A DNA stretch of 64,000 nucleotides, from positions 57,455,750 to 57,519,749 of the forward strand of contig CM049318.1 in assembly GCA_026874595.1 (NCBI GenBank), in the 5' to 3' direction. Positions 36,546 through 48,587 of this stretch are shown here, piece after piece. Numbering within the stretch: the stretch's first letter is position 1; each line of letters starts with the position of its first letter. The translations under genes were made by a program, and so were the position numbers. This stretch comes from Sipunculus nudus (taxonomy: Eukaryota > Annelida > Sipuncula > Golfingiida > Sipunculidae). The notes under the pieces are model-generated. The model did no database searches, was not told the DNA's origin, and saw only the letters and a list, made by a program, of their open reading frames with translations.

Positions 36546-37871
36546 ACCTAGTGCGTATCCCCATCAGTACCGGTCTTTTCTTAGATAATGCTGCTTATAA
36601 GGAAGCTCATACGATGTAAAAACAATCTATTAAGCTTCAGTATTAACACAGTCTGAGAAACGATTGAAAATATTTGTTGTCGGTAGAAAAAAAGATGCTT
36701 GGGCACATTCACTATATAGGGAGTGATGACATTTTGGACAAAGCAAGGAAAAAAACAAAAGATAAGGCGAAATAGATTAACAGATTAAAACTAATGGCAA
36801 GTTACCCTCAAATGTTTTGATAAAAACCTTATTTTATCCCAAATAAATTCCTAGAAAGGTCTCAGAATGGTCTCGATCACGAGGTAGATTTTTTTCTACC
36901 AATTTTAACTCAATATTAGCTCGACTGTTCCTCTGTGACCATTAGCCACGCATACATTCTGAAAGCTAAGACCAGAAAAAATTAAGGCGATATTTTTTAA
37001 TCTCTCTTTGTATGTTTCGATAACAATATTATATCATCAGGGGAAAACATGATAATATCAGATTATTTTTCCTAAACAGGTAAAACAATACATAGCAAAG
37101 TAAATCTTATCTTGTATTATTTTATCTTCATGAAAGAAATGTCCGAGCGGTTGGAGCTGCAAATTGGTAAGTTTCCATTGAAAATCAAAATAAAAATGTT
37201 TAATGCGGGGGATTAAAGTTGACTCCAGCGGTACCTGAGAACCCTACTTTTTATTTATTTTATTTATTTTTTAGCCGAAGATATTATCAATAATGTGGTA
37301 TATAAACATTTTGGTGTTTCCAAAACTAGTTACACTTTTATAAACCAAAAATATAATTGGGTTTATAAAGATTTTTTAATCAATATTTCTCAGCCATTTA
37401 TAGTTCAAAATGTAAAGTTGTAAACATATGCTTGAAAACGCGTTTCATTTTCTTTTGCCTGTCTTTGATGAGATGGCTTTATTGGTGAACAAAAACTGTA
37501 TTCATGTACATTGAAAAATAAAATACCAAATAAATCATATTTTAAAAGTTTAGCAAATAGCTGAACTTAATAGAAATACTTTAAATTCTATATACAATCA
37601 AAAGTAGAAAATACATGGTGTATATGAATTTAAATGATGATCATGTTCCCTATTTTCAGAATGAGTATTAGTCGAGAGGCCTGAGACCAGTAGTTTCTGA
37701 AATATCAAGGAAAAGCTGGAACAATTCTTACACATGCTCATTGGACAGTTCTGACTCCTTACAGGCACATAAAAATTTGCAAACGTGATATAATCTTAAG
37801 CTTATAGTTGATTTTGCTGAGGTTTCCCAGGAAAACTATCCCAGTACTCTGACCTTGTATATCCCATTGAT
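36546..37871. other. AT-rich intergenic DNA
   Basis: Nothing firm. At 37138-37230 TGTCCGAGCGGTTGGAGC resembles the D-arm/A-box of leucine or serine tRNAs, with a weak B-box-like AAAGTTGACTCC 80 bp on, but no cloverleaf can be drawn. Confidence 0.35.
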
Positions 37872-38195
37872 CTGTTTTATACGTTGTTTTTGTTTTATGT
37901 GTAAGTAAACACCGTCCATGTATGTCTGTTTACAATTCCAAAACTGCGTGACCGAAGGTGCAATCTTGTGCATAAGCGAGAACTCCTAAGCTAAGAGAAG
38001 AACCACGAAAGAAGAAATACTGTAGCAACACTGGTTATAAACTTGTAAAGTCGCCTTTCGCCTTACGGTCACCATGTGTGACCTTTCATATTTTGCGCCT
38101 CTGGTTCCACTTGTATACAGGAATAAGCAACGGCTTTAGAACAAATAAGTTGGAAGACACCATGAAATTGTAAGGATAGTGGGGTCCGAATTTAC
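37872..38195 (+). repeat. GTAAACAC dispersed repeat, copy 3
   Basis: Shares the GTAAACACCGTCCATG head, TGTTTACAATTCCAAAAC, the CAATCTTGTGCAT-AGCGAGAAC block and CAGGAATAAGCAA with the copy at 9845-10125. Confidence 0.5.
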
Positions 38196-38699
38196 AGGAA
38201 ACACATTTTTAAAAATTGACACATATTATTTTCAATAATTTGTATGAAAAGACTTAATTACAGTAAACGGCTTTTTACAAATTTAACTCTTCCTTATAAC
38301 TTTTTCGTCTATTTCACAAAGCGTCGCCAACATGGGCATTAACTATATGTCGCAGTCCGGAGCAGGCCCTTAAAAATAATTCCGGTCGGAGTGGGATTGG
38401 GATGGAAGCACTTATAAATTTTTACCGGAGCTGTTTGGCACCTTTCGGTGACCCCACTTTTATTTCGAGCCATACACATGAATGTGTTTATTTCTCTGAA
38501 CTAAGGGTTCGATTTCCTGTTGGTGCGTGGGAATTTTCTGGGTACTGCTTTCCCATCCCTTATTTCGTTACATATATATGTATTAAAAACATACGATAGG
38601 ACAGTAATCGGTCAAAATAGAAGTATATTTGGAGACATCAAATATTCGTCATTTCACAAGACTACATAATCATTTATAATACCGTCTTTCATAATTCGA
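38196..38699. other. Intergenic DNA, nothing recognised
   Basis: No supportable feature. The 65-codon forward frame at 38402-38599 has no motif. Confidence 0.4.
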
Positions 38700-39040
38700 T
38701 ATCGTCAATGTTAGGCGTTAGACAGTATCATATCTAAATTTAGCTCCAACTGTGGACCCGTTCAAAGCTCGAGTGGTCTGTCGATACATCGGGCTGGCAG
38801 GCGTGAGACAAGCCCAATAATGAACTCCTCATAAGTCTTTGAGTAATGTCTGAGCAGAAAATCGTTATGACAGCGTAATGAGCTGCTAATCAGTGAATCC
38901 CGGTCCGCTCAAAGACCGGAGGCATTGTTATGCCGGCATTTGACATTTCATTTAAATAGCCATCAACGATGACCTTGTCTCATTATACGACCTTAGTCAG
39001 TCTGGGTTTCGGGTCTGCTTTGTGTTAGGGTTTTATGGCA
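38700..39040. other. GC-balanced unique block with a small hairpin
   Basis: Contains CCGGTC-CGCTCAAA-GACCGG (a 6-bp perfect stem near 38910) and sites such as GCATTGTTATGCC (SOX-like) and GTTCAAAGC (TCF-like). Regulatory potential is inference from composition and motifs. Confidence 0.3.
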
Positions 39041-39309
39041 AGTTAATCTGAACTTCTCTTTTTGTTTGCTAAAATAATTTGTAGCAATCGGAACTTTAAG
39101 GCGCACAACTGATGAAAGAATTGAGAATTTCGGATTCAAAGGATCTTTTATGTCATTTCTTTGTTCACGATGTTATCTTTTGTTCGCCGACTTAATGGTG
39201 GGAACACAATACGTGGAAGTTTGAAATATTGCCTGAAAAATAAAAAACAAATACACTTAAGGTCGTGAAATGGTGATTATTATCAACATAAATAAATTCA
39301 GGGTTCAGG
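39041..39309. other. Intergenic DNA, nothing recognised
   Basis: No supportable feature. Confidence 0.4.
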
Positions 39310-42095
39310 GTTTTTACATGGGCCCAACAGTCAAAAGATTTTGGTTATGACATCGACCCATAGGCATCAAGTTTTTTTTTATTACGTCAGCCCACCTTCA
39401 TTGCGTTTTGTTCATACCATCAGCCCACTTTCATCAAATTTTGTTTTAAACATTAGCCCACCGGCATCAAATTTTGTTTATACCATCAGCCCATCGGCAT
39501 CAAGTTTTGTTTAAACCATCAGCCGACTCTCATCAAGTTTTGTTTATACCATCAGCTGACTCTCAATAAGTTTTTGTTTATACCATCAGCCCACCGGCAT
39601 CGAGTTTTGTTTTTACCAACAGCGAATCGTTCTCAAGTTTTGTTTATACCATCAACCCATCGCTATCAAGTTTCGTTTATACCATCAGCCCATCGCAATC
39701 AAGTTTTGTTTATATCATCAGCCCATCGCCATCAAGTTTTGTTTATACCATCGGCCTACCGACATCAAGTTTTGTTTATACCATCAGCCGACTCTCATCA
39801 GGTTTTGTTTATACCATCAGCAAACCGCCATCGAGCTTTGTTTTTACCATCAGCCTATCGCCGTCATATTTTGTTTACACCATCAGCCAGTCGATATCAA
39901 GTTTTCGTTTTTACCATCAGCCAATCGCCATCAAGTTTTGTTTATGCCATCGGCCAACCGACATCATGTTATGTTAATACCGTCAGCCGACTCTAATCAA
40001 GTTTTGTTAACAACGTCGGCCCACCGGCATCGAGTTTTGATTTTACCACCAGCCCAACGGCATTCAGTTTTTTTGTACCATCGGCCCAACGACATCAAGT
40101 TATGTCTATACCATCAGCCAACTTTCATCAAATATTGTTTATACCATCAGCCAACCGCTCATGTTTTGTTTTTACCATCGGTCCAGCGACATCAAGTTTA
40201 GTCGATAACATCAGCCCACTCTCATCAAGTTTTGTTTATACCATCAGCCGACTCTCATCAAGTTTTGTTTATACCATCAGCCAACCGCCATCGAGCTTCG
40301 TTTTTACCAACAGCCTATCGCCGTCATATTTTGTTTATACCATCAGCCAATCGCTATCAAGTTTTGTTTATACCATTGGCCCACCGACATCAAGTTTTGT
40401 TTATACTATCAGCCAAACGGCATTCAGTTTTGTTTATACCACCAGTCCAACGACATCAGGTTTCGTTTAAAACACCAGCCAAACATCAAATATTGTTTAT
40501 ACCATCAGCCTATCGCCGTCAAGTTTTGTTTACCATCAGCCGATCGCCGTAAAGTTTTGTTTATACAATCAGCCCATCGCTATCAAGTTTCGTTTATACC
40601 ATCAGCCCATCGCCATCAAGTTTTGTTAATATCATCAGCCCATCGCCATCATATTTTTTGTATCATCAGCCCACCGACATCAAGTTTTGTTTATACCATC
40701 AGCCAAACGGCATTCAGTTTTGTTTATACGATCAGCTCATCGCCATTAAGTTTCGTTTATACCATCAGCCCATGGCCATCAAGTTATGTTTATATCATCA
40801 GCTCATCCCCATCAAGTTTTGTTTTTACCATCAGCCTATCGCCGTCATATTTTGATTTTACTATCATCCGATCGATATCAAGTTTTCGTTTATACCATCA
40901 CCCAGTCGCCATCAAGTTTTGTTTATACCATCGGCCCACCCACATCAAGTTTTTTTTATACCACCAGCCCACCGGCATCGAGTTTTGTTTTTACCATCAG
41001 CCCATCGCCATCAAGTTTTGTTTATACCATCAGCCCATCGCTATCAAGTGTCGTTTATACCATCAGCCTTTCGCCATCAAGTTTTGTTTATATCATCAGC
41101 CCATCGCCATCATGTTTTGTTTATACAATCGGCCCACCGACATCAAGTTTTGTATATACCATCAGCCAAACGGCATTCAGTTTTGTTTATACAATCAGCC
41201 CATCGCCATTAACTTTCGTTTATACCATAAGCCCATCCTCGTCATGTTTTGTTTAAACCACCAGCCCACCGACATAAAGTTCTGTATATATAATCAGCCC
41301 ACTGACATCATATTTGTTTATACCATTAGCTCATCCTCGTCATGTTTTGATTATACCACCAGCCAAACGACATCAGGTTTTATTTATACCACCAGCCCAC
41401 CGACATCGAGTTTTGTTTATACCACCAGCCTATCGCCATCATGTTTTGTTTATACAATCGGCCCACCGACATCAAGTTTTGTTTATACCATCAGCCTACT
41501 CTCATCAAGTTTTGTTTATACCATCAGCCAACCGCCATCGAGTTTTGTTTTTACAATCAGCCTATCGCCGTCAAGTTTTGTTTATACCATCAGCCCATCG
41601 CTACCAAGTTTCGTTTATACCATCAGCCTTTCGCCATCAAGTTTTGTCTATTTCATCAGCCCATCGCCATCAAGTTTTGTTTATATTTTCAGCTCTTCAG
41701 CCTCAAGTTTTGTTTATACCATAAGCCCATCTTCGTCATGTTTTGTTTATACCACCAGCCCACCGACATAAAGCTCTGTATATATAATCAACCCACCGAC
41801 ATCAAGTTTTGTTTATACCACCTGCCCCCCGGCATTAAGTTTTGTTTATACCATCAGCCCACCGACATAAAGCTCTGTATATATAATCAGCCCACCGACA
41901 TCAAGTTTTGTTTATACCACCTGCCCCCGGCATTAAGTTTTGTTTATACCACCAGCCCAACGACATCAAGTTTTGTTTATACAACCAGCCAACCGAAATC
42001 GAGTTTTGTTCATACCCCTCAAGCCCACTGACATCAAGTTTTGTTTATACCATCAGCCCATCCTAATCAAGTTTTTTTTATACCATCAGCCAAAG
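39310..42095 (+). repeat. 33-bp satellite array, about 84 units
   Basis: The unit is 33 bp with core TTTTGTTTATACCATCAGCC, followed by CATCGCCATCAAG. Since 33 = 3 x 11, every forward frame keeps its phase. The consensus has no stop in any forward frame, giving 11-residue repeats FIPSAHRHQVL, SFVYTISPSPS and KFCLYHQPIAI. This makes a 404-codon open frame (40557-41771) and several others. The reverse strand has stops in every frame. Higher-order structure is present: a three-unit (99-bp) block at about 41761 repeats at 41860. No signal peptide, splice context or non-repeat coding flank was seen, so it is treated as satellite. Confidence 0.95.
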
Positions 42096-42109
42096 CTAAA
42101 TTGAAATCA

Positions 42110-42690
42110 AGTTGGAAAGTAAGACCTTGAATTTTCAACTAGAATGGCAGGAAATCGATTTCAGATTACTCCTGGGCAGTCTGGACCTAATTTGAGGTTA
42201 CCCTGGAACTGTTCAGATTACCCTCACGCTGATATAATTAAATGAGAACTTCTGATGCTTTTAATCTCATGACATATTATTTCAATAAATTACGTGTAAG
42301 ATTTGAGATTAAACAACTGGAATCAATATGTGAAATATTATTAATCGGCAAATTTAAATTATATCGCTAATTACATTTATATATACTCTAACACTTTCTT
42401 CAAAGCGCATTACCCATTACATATAAAACATAAGATATACAAAGATTCAAACTAATTAATGAAATCCAGAAAAAATGATAATATAATGTAAATAAACATA
42501 AAGGAATAACTGTTTTGGAGGGTTAAACTGAAATCGTAGGGGGTAATCTGATATTGTTTTTAAGTTATTCCCGAGGATAAGTTGAAATGGATTTCAAGTT
42601 AACGTTAGGTAATGTGAAATCGATTTCAGATAACCCCACGCCCCCGGTAATCTGAAACGGGGGTAATCTGCAATCGCTACACCGGTGCAT
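42110..42690. repeat. Inverted-repeat-rich element next to the satellite
   Basis: TTTCAGATTAC(C/T)C motifs occur in forward orientation near 42160 and 42215, and in reverse orientation near 42555, 42650 and 42665. The self-complementary GAAATCGATTTC occurs at both ends (about 42156 and 42614). This suggests a fold-back element about 0.55 kb long with composite ends. No target duplication was recognised. Confidence 0.5.
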
Positions 42691-44515
42691 GGTAAGCCCT
42701 TTGATAATGTCACGATGCCTGATGTATACCAAGTTTGACCAAATGGAAGGGGTTACTATAAATGAAACAGAACACAAGGATACATCTGATGCAAATCTGG
42801 CGTTCTCCTGATTAATCGTATTTGGGTCACCTGAGGAAACAGGAAGTGGTAATATAAATAGTATGATTGTCACGACAAGCCCGTGGTAAATTAAAATAAC
42901 AAATATCTTTCTGTTCAACTTGGTTTTTATTGAATATTTTATAACGGTGCCAAAGGACACTGTCAGCCAGTATTTCTGTACAGTCTAATTAAAAAATAAA
43001 AAATGAGACAATATAAAGTGTGCCTTGCATTACGTAAAACAAGTCCTCCAAATGATTTCTAAAAAAAAAACCTAGAACTGAATTTCAGACATGCTAAATA
43101 TAAATTCATTCTGTCTTATTTCATGAATCTACAAGGCAGTAATTTATTATACCTGAAACTGAATAAAACTGTGTTTGCAGGTAGAAACTAAATTTGATCA
43201 CACAAAACACCTGGACATTATTCTCACATGAAAGGATCACGTGACATGCATGCATTACGTCATCTCTCTTCAGTACTGATTCCTCTTCGGTCTGAAATCA
43301 AATGCCATCAATCAAATATCACAGCTTGCTTACACTGGAATCTCAATCTTGTTGCAAAACTAAAGTACAAAAAATGTAATCGATTTTAATAAATCTGCCG
43401 GTCAATTTGTAATTAATTAGAAACAAAAGCAATACTGGGGTTGCTACCTTCATCTTTTACAGAATTCTTTCACAGAGCTCCGTTGAACCAATATCACCTG
43501 AGTAACACCAAGTATTTTGAGTGTAACACGATTAAAATTTAATTATTAAATTAAACGAAGGAGATCTTTGTATAACGGCTGCGCGAGTAGCGTAATACAA
43601 ATCAGGTAGAAAGATACATAACTGGTATCCAATTCCTAAAATGTTTATGTCCATATTAGGAGTACTGATTGTTTAAATATGACCATATTTGGTAAACGCA
43701 GAAGTTACGACTTAAAGTTTTCTGAGGTCTTTGATGATGCTCTGCCGAAAAATGGTCGGCATGGTTTCGGTTCTTGATTGTCACTCTTGGCAGATAAATT
43801 CAGTGAGCTCTATGATCAGCAGACAAGCAGAAGATTTCCCTACAATGGCTGGGTATGTCACACCTTTTATACACATTATCAGATCGATGATTGCAAGGAC
43901 TAGAAATTGCAATAGGATATAACTAGGATATACAGATAATTTGGACATGCGACCTGTGACCACCGGTTTTAAGTCAGTGCACAAAATGGCAACCCCCGTG
44001 AGCCTTTTCGAGAAACCGATAAAAATAAACCTGTCAGGATTTGATCAAGGCGAGGAGATCCGACACGAGAGTACTCCGAGGATAATGTCCAGGTGAGATT
44101 TTATCTGTGGAGAGAGATTAGTGACAGGGGGCGTGTAACAGCAAATTAAGTTTAAAGAGGAATAACGCTTTGTTTGACCCGCGCCCAAAGCCTCAAATTT
44201 AGTAGGATTTAATCTGTACTATATAGTATCACGTTCTGTTTGTACAACATCTGGCCTACATAGTTTGAAAATCAGGAACTCGATGAATATCAGGTCTTTA
44301 TCTGCTCTCGATCACGATGTTCCATGAAGCGGAAAAGGGATTGGGTTCTTTGTATTTTATGTATTTAAAAAAAAATCTAACCTGGACGATAATGTAGGCG
44401 CAAGATGACGTTTCAAAACTTCTTTTATAAACTTAATGATCGTGGGGTTTTTAATTTTCGTGGGAAAATATCCACGAAATCCACGAAATTAAAACACAAA
44501 CAATTCAGAATCGAC

Positions 44516-44518
<3 letters not shown>
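42691..44518. other. Intergenic DNA, nothing recognised
   Basis: Open frames at 42565-42960 (reverse) and 43731-43984 (both strands) have no recognised domain. Confidence 0.4.

Positions 44519-44569
<51 letters not shown>
44519..44569. repeat. (TA)n microsatellite
   Basis: A pure TA tract followed within 12 bp by a GT/GA tract. Confidence 0.97.
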
Positions 44570-44571
<2 letters not shown>

Positions 44572-44581
44572 TGTGTGTGTA

Positions 44582-44584
44582 AGA

Positions 44585-44636
<52 letters not shown>
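44582..44636. repeat. (GA)n microsatellite
   Basis: A GA tract with one interruption. Open frames across it are artefacts. Confidence 0.97.
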
Positions 44637-44640
<4 letters not shown>

Positions 44641-45424
44641 TTCCTCTTTTCTAGCAAACAATTTTATTTCTCGATTTTAGGTTATTTGAAAATTGGGAAT
44701 GTCGGCAAACTCTGCCGAGATAAATGAGACACATTTTCAAATTTCCGGCGAAGAAATCTAATTGCGAAAAGAAGAAATAGTTAGCATCGCAAAGGGAGCA
44801 ACCTCTATTTATTTCTTCAGAGCCGGACGTCGATAGTTTTCTGTAATAAATGGGTCACTCCACGCTAACCGTGGCAATGGGGGCGACTCCGTGACGTCAA
44901 ACGCTTGAGAAATGGTGATGGCATTAAGTGATAACGACATATCGGCCACATTTACCCGACTGCCTTTCGGAAGGCCTTTTAGGTAATTTTGTTCTTTCGT
45001 TGACACCAATGGAGCCCTGACTGATCCGGCTATCAGAAGAGGCTCATATATTGCGTGGGCCAAAAAACGTTTCGCCTCGAGTAAGGGCCGCTGTGCTGCG
45101 CGATCCCTGTTTATATTAATATAAATGGTATATTAATCTCTAAAACAAATATCTCCTCAAAATAAATCGTTATGGACACGCAATATTTTATCAATATTAA
45201 TGGAAATGGCACCTTCTTTCAAGTGTAACTGTGTTAACTGTGTAATAAACTAAATGGCGTCTAAGTTTAAAATGCAGTATTATACAAGTGGTTTTCAGGG
45301 ACATGTATGTGTGCGTGTCTTAGGCAACAGGGAAAGTTTTATAACTGGTTATATTCCTGGTTAATTTTTTTCCCAAAGACAATTTTGTATTTCCGACGTT
45401 TTTAAATATATGTTAATTTTGCAT
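44637..45424. other. Intergenic DNA with GC-balanced block at 44800-45115
   Basis: The block includes an inverted TTTCGGAAGGCC-type patch and an 84-codon reverse open frame without recognisable motif. The rest is AT-rich. Confidence 0.35.
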
Positions 45425-45560
45425 ACCGGTACCGTATTTCCTTGAACAAAGGCCGGCCCTTAAGTAGTCGATTACCTTATTTAGTCGCCGGGGAAAAATA
45501 ATGTCTAAGAAAAATAAACGCCGGCCTTAAATAGACGCCGGTCTTTTTCAGAGGCCCAAT
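45425..45560. repeat. GCCGGCCTTAAATAG-type repeat
   Basis: ACGCCGGCCTTAAATAGACGCCGG-like strings recur within 100 bp in direct and inverted form (GGCCGGCCCTTAAGTAG, TAGTCGCCGGG). This resembles the end of a dispersed invertebrate element, but the boundaries are not clear. Confidence 0.4.
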
Positions 45561-45757
45561 GTCAGAGAAGTTACCAGGTTTGCCGCGAGATGTCTGTTCC
45601 CGTCAATATAATTGGTGCATTTACCAGTCAAATTGACCGGAGATGTTTTGAATTTCATATACAATATCATAAAGTGACATTGTGAAAACGGCCTGTGAGC
45701 CTAGCAGTATAGGAACATCGTATTTTTGTGAGTATTTATGTGGTACAGCTTCAGCAA

Positions 45758-45759
<2 letters not shown>

Positions 45760-45818
<59 letters not shown>

Positions 45819-45840
45819 TAGATAGATAGATAGATAGATA
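45760..45840. repeat. Compound (TA)n(GATA)n microsatellite
   Basis: TA tract 45760-45815 passes into about six GATA units. Confidence 0.97.
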
Positions 45841-45921
45841 ATGTTACGGAACCTAATATCAACAGATCAGGTAGTCGTGACGAACATACATTTTTTGTAA
45901 TGGAGATAAAAAAATCAGATT

Positions 45922-46510
45922 CTGTAACACTAGGCAGCGTGAAATGTCTAGGGGAATGAATAAAGAAGTCAGTGGTTTATTGTTGACAGAAAATTATAAT
46001 TTATTTTTAAAACAATCCTAACATTACAGCACTAAATCAATACAATTACACAGTATAACAACAGTACAATAGTAAAACAATACATGTATATAAATAAAGT
46101 GTACAGTACCTGGATACCACCACTGTCACAGCGACAACAATTCCTTTATAACGTACAACCCAGATGAACAATTCACATAAATCTTCTCAGGGAATAACAG
46201 TCCAGTTCATTCACAAAATCAATCCGTTGTAATCCCAAAGTTCTTGTTTTAATCCCGAAAGCAATCTGAAGACTATATAAGATCCGTCACAAATTTAGAA
46301 GAAAATCTATAACTACCGCACAACTGACTTACACGCTTCTGTGTCCGCTGAAACATTTCTCTCCTCTCTCTCGGCTCTAAAACACAGCCCCCTATTTATA
46401 ACTTCTCACCCCAAACCGAGAACTTTCGAATTCCCGAATAATCCAAGGAACCTAACATGATACACAGTAGAGGAAACATCTAGAACAACGAACACTGTGT
46501 CTCTACACAC
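45922..46510 (-). mobile_element. Possible solo LTR
   Basis: Read on the minus strand it has a TATA-like GTTATAAATAGGGGGCTG (near 46390). About 380-420 bp later come AATAAA signals (near 46000 and 45980), and it ends TAGTGTTACA. The plus strand accordingly starts TGTAACAC at about 45922. This order of TATA box, transcribed region and polyadenylation signal fits an LTR. No matching second LTR, primer site or target duplication was found, and the upstream edge is uncertain. An ordinary promoter/terminator coincidence is possible. Confidence 0.35.
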
Positions 46511-46625
46511 CAGGGTCCACACGTGAGCCGGCCCGGCTCGGCCAGGCGAGAAAGTCCCAGACTAGCATGACCGCTGTGTTTACACGTGGGCCGCACGCGT
46601 GGGCCGGGCTATGCCGGCTGAGCAA
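46511..46625. repeat. GC-rich patch with repeated CACGTG-GCC motifs
   Basis: CACACGTGAGCCGGCCCGGC and TACACGTGGGCCGCACGCGT lie 65 bp apart with several nested GGCC/GCCGGC palindromes. Nature unknown. Confidence 0.4.
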
Positions 46626-46688
46626 CGGCCAATGCTAGCGTTGCACATACACATGCAAGACTGCTGATACAATAAAAGAGACATCTGT

Positions 46689-46696
<8 letters not shown>

Positions 46697-46774
<78 letters not shown>
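46697..46774. repeat. (TA)n microsatellite
   Basis: A TA tract with one TATC interruption. Confidence 0.97.
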
Positions 46775-47039
46775 TAACGTATTAAATTCACCCCCTAAAA
46801 TCAAAATATTCCGAAAAAAATGGACAGCTCTGACAAGAATCGTTCTAAAAATTTAATACAAGTTTGATATATTTTTGATGGTTAAATTAAGATAATGCGG
46901 TACTCCTTTTTTAAACACGGAGACTTTGCTATTTTGATAAATTATATAGTCTATTCTTATGATAAAGATATCAATATTTATCTCTTTCAAAAGTCTGAGT
47001 GATCGTGCGGTCACAAGTCATTACATCAAAATTATCTAA

Positions 47040-47088
<49 letters not shown>
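47040..47088. repeat. (TA)n microsatellite
   Basis: A pure TA tract. Confidence 0.97.
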
Positions 47089-47090
<2 letters not shown>

Positions 47091-48040
47091 GGTTAGGTTC
47101 TATATCAGGGGTTCCATTTTTTGTACTATTACAATATTTTTTCATCATCGTTATTACCGTGGCTATAACTTTGATTCTATTACTATAACTATTAATATTA
47201 CTATTACATTACTATCGTATACATAGATGACCATATATTTTTATGGAATAACCTATATACATGTATTAATTATAGGCTGTCCCTAGAGGCACTTTCCTTA
47301 CAATTCTCTGAATATATTTCTACCCTGTATAAAACAACCTAATGTAATAGCAAATACTCCCCCATTCAAATAAATAAATCAGATAACACATAAAGAATTA
47401 CTAGGAGAATTAAGTTATACATACATTGTCTATAGATGTTTGGTCTTCATTTTAACATCACCTTCCCATGTCTAGTGTTGTCACGGAGATTTTACGATTA
47501 TCCTTAAAGTGGAAATTTGAAAACCCACCTCGGGTCCAGTTTTTACTGAATTTGCCGAACGTGTTTTGTTAACGTTAGCATCTATAACAGGAAAAAAAAA
47601 GAATTTGTGTAATGGTTAAAGTAGCATGGCCCCCGCACAGAGTACTGTGATACATTTGGAACATATAGCGCAGGCTGAGAAGGAGAAAGAAACATCTTAT
47701 ATTGTGACTTTGTATGCATGGCATTCTCTGTTACATGTCTATACACAGTTTTTATATCCATTTAGGGTGGTGATAGCATTTGTATTGTGGTTTACGATGT
47801 CGTGACCAGCATGTATTTTCCTTAAGCAAAAACCATAGGAAACCAGAAAAGCCACTGCATAAACATAACTTGTTCTACCGAATCCGGGCAAAAGGATACG
47901 AAGTGAGAGGTGAGTCTTTTTTTTTGGGGGGGGGGGGGGGGAATTTACCGATTTAGACAAAATACGTGACATTTTGCCTATACTACTAAGATGGATAAAA
48001 TTGTGCATCAGATAATGAGCAATACAAATCACGATTCATT
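47089..48040. other. AT-rich intergenic DNA with a poly-G tract
   Basis: A 16-base G run lies at 47926-47941. Nothing else is recognised. Confidence 0.45.
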
Positions 48041-48203
48041 TTAAGTGCTGCCACTGTGTATTAAGTGGAAAAAGGATAAAATAGTCTGAAAGTATGAAAA
48101 AAATGTAAAAATCAATGTAAAAAAGTAAAAAACGTAGTTATTTTTATAATTTTCAGCATGTGATACTTAACAAGCTAATTAACAAGCTAATTCTACTATG
48201 AAA

Positions 48204-48246
<43 letters not shown>

Positions 48247-48292
48247 TATATATTATAGATTGATTTCCTGAAAAGCTAATCCAGGTATGAAA

Positions 48293-48359
<67 letters not shown>

Positions 48360-48452
48360 AGAGTTACCCTCCGTTGTAAAGTGCTCTTATTTAAAACCAC
48401 AATAAACCTCTGTGCCCTGTTATGTTCCAGTATCGCACGTGTACTCCGCCCA

Positions 48453-48482
48453 ATCCTATTGTGCCCCCGAGGACAATAGGAT
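48453..48482. other. Perfect 10-bp hairpin
   Basis: ATCCTATTGT and ACAATAGGAT are exact inverted copies separated by a 10-base GC-rich loop. The hairpin lies about 105 bp upstream of the hammerhead-like motif in the same (TA)n-bounded module. Confidence 0.8.
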
Positions 48483-48587
48483 CAGTGTCAGTTATTAAAT
48501 GTTCCCCCCAATACGCACAAAGCATAATCTCGTAATCTCGTAAAGTCTCGGCTTTTCAAACCACGCCGTTAGCTTCATTCTAATAAC

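Noticed and set aside
36996-37045. Second hammerhead-like motif on the minus strand (CTGATGA then TATCGAAAC)
   Set aside because: No complementary stem I and no proper stem III or cleavage site could be drawn.
40557-41771. 404-codon open frame, longest in the window, as a protein gene
   Set aside because: It is produced by the 33-bp satellite, all three forward frames are equally open, and no start context, splice site or non-repeat coding flank supports it.
39310-42095. CRISPR-like array
   Set aside because: Units are contiguous and degenerate without unique spacers, and the genome is eukaryotic.
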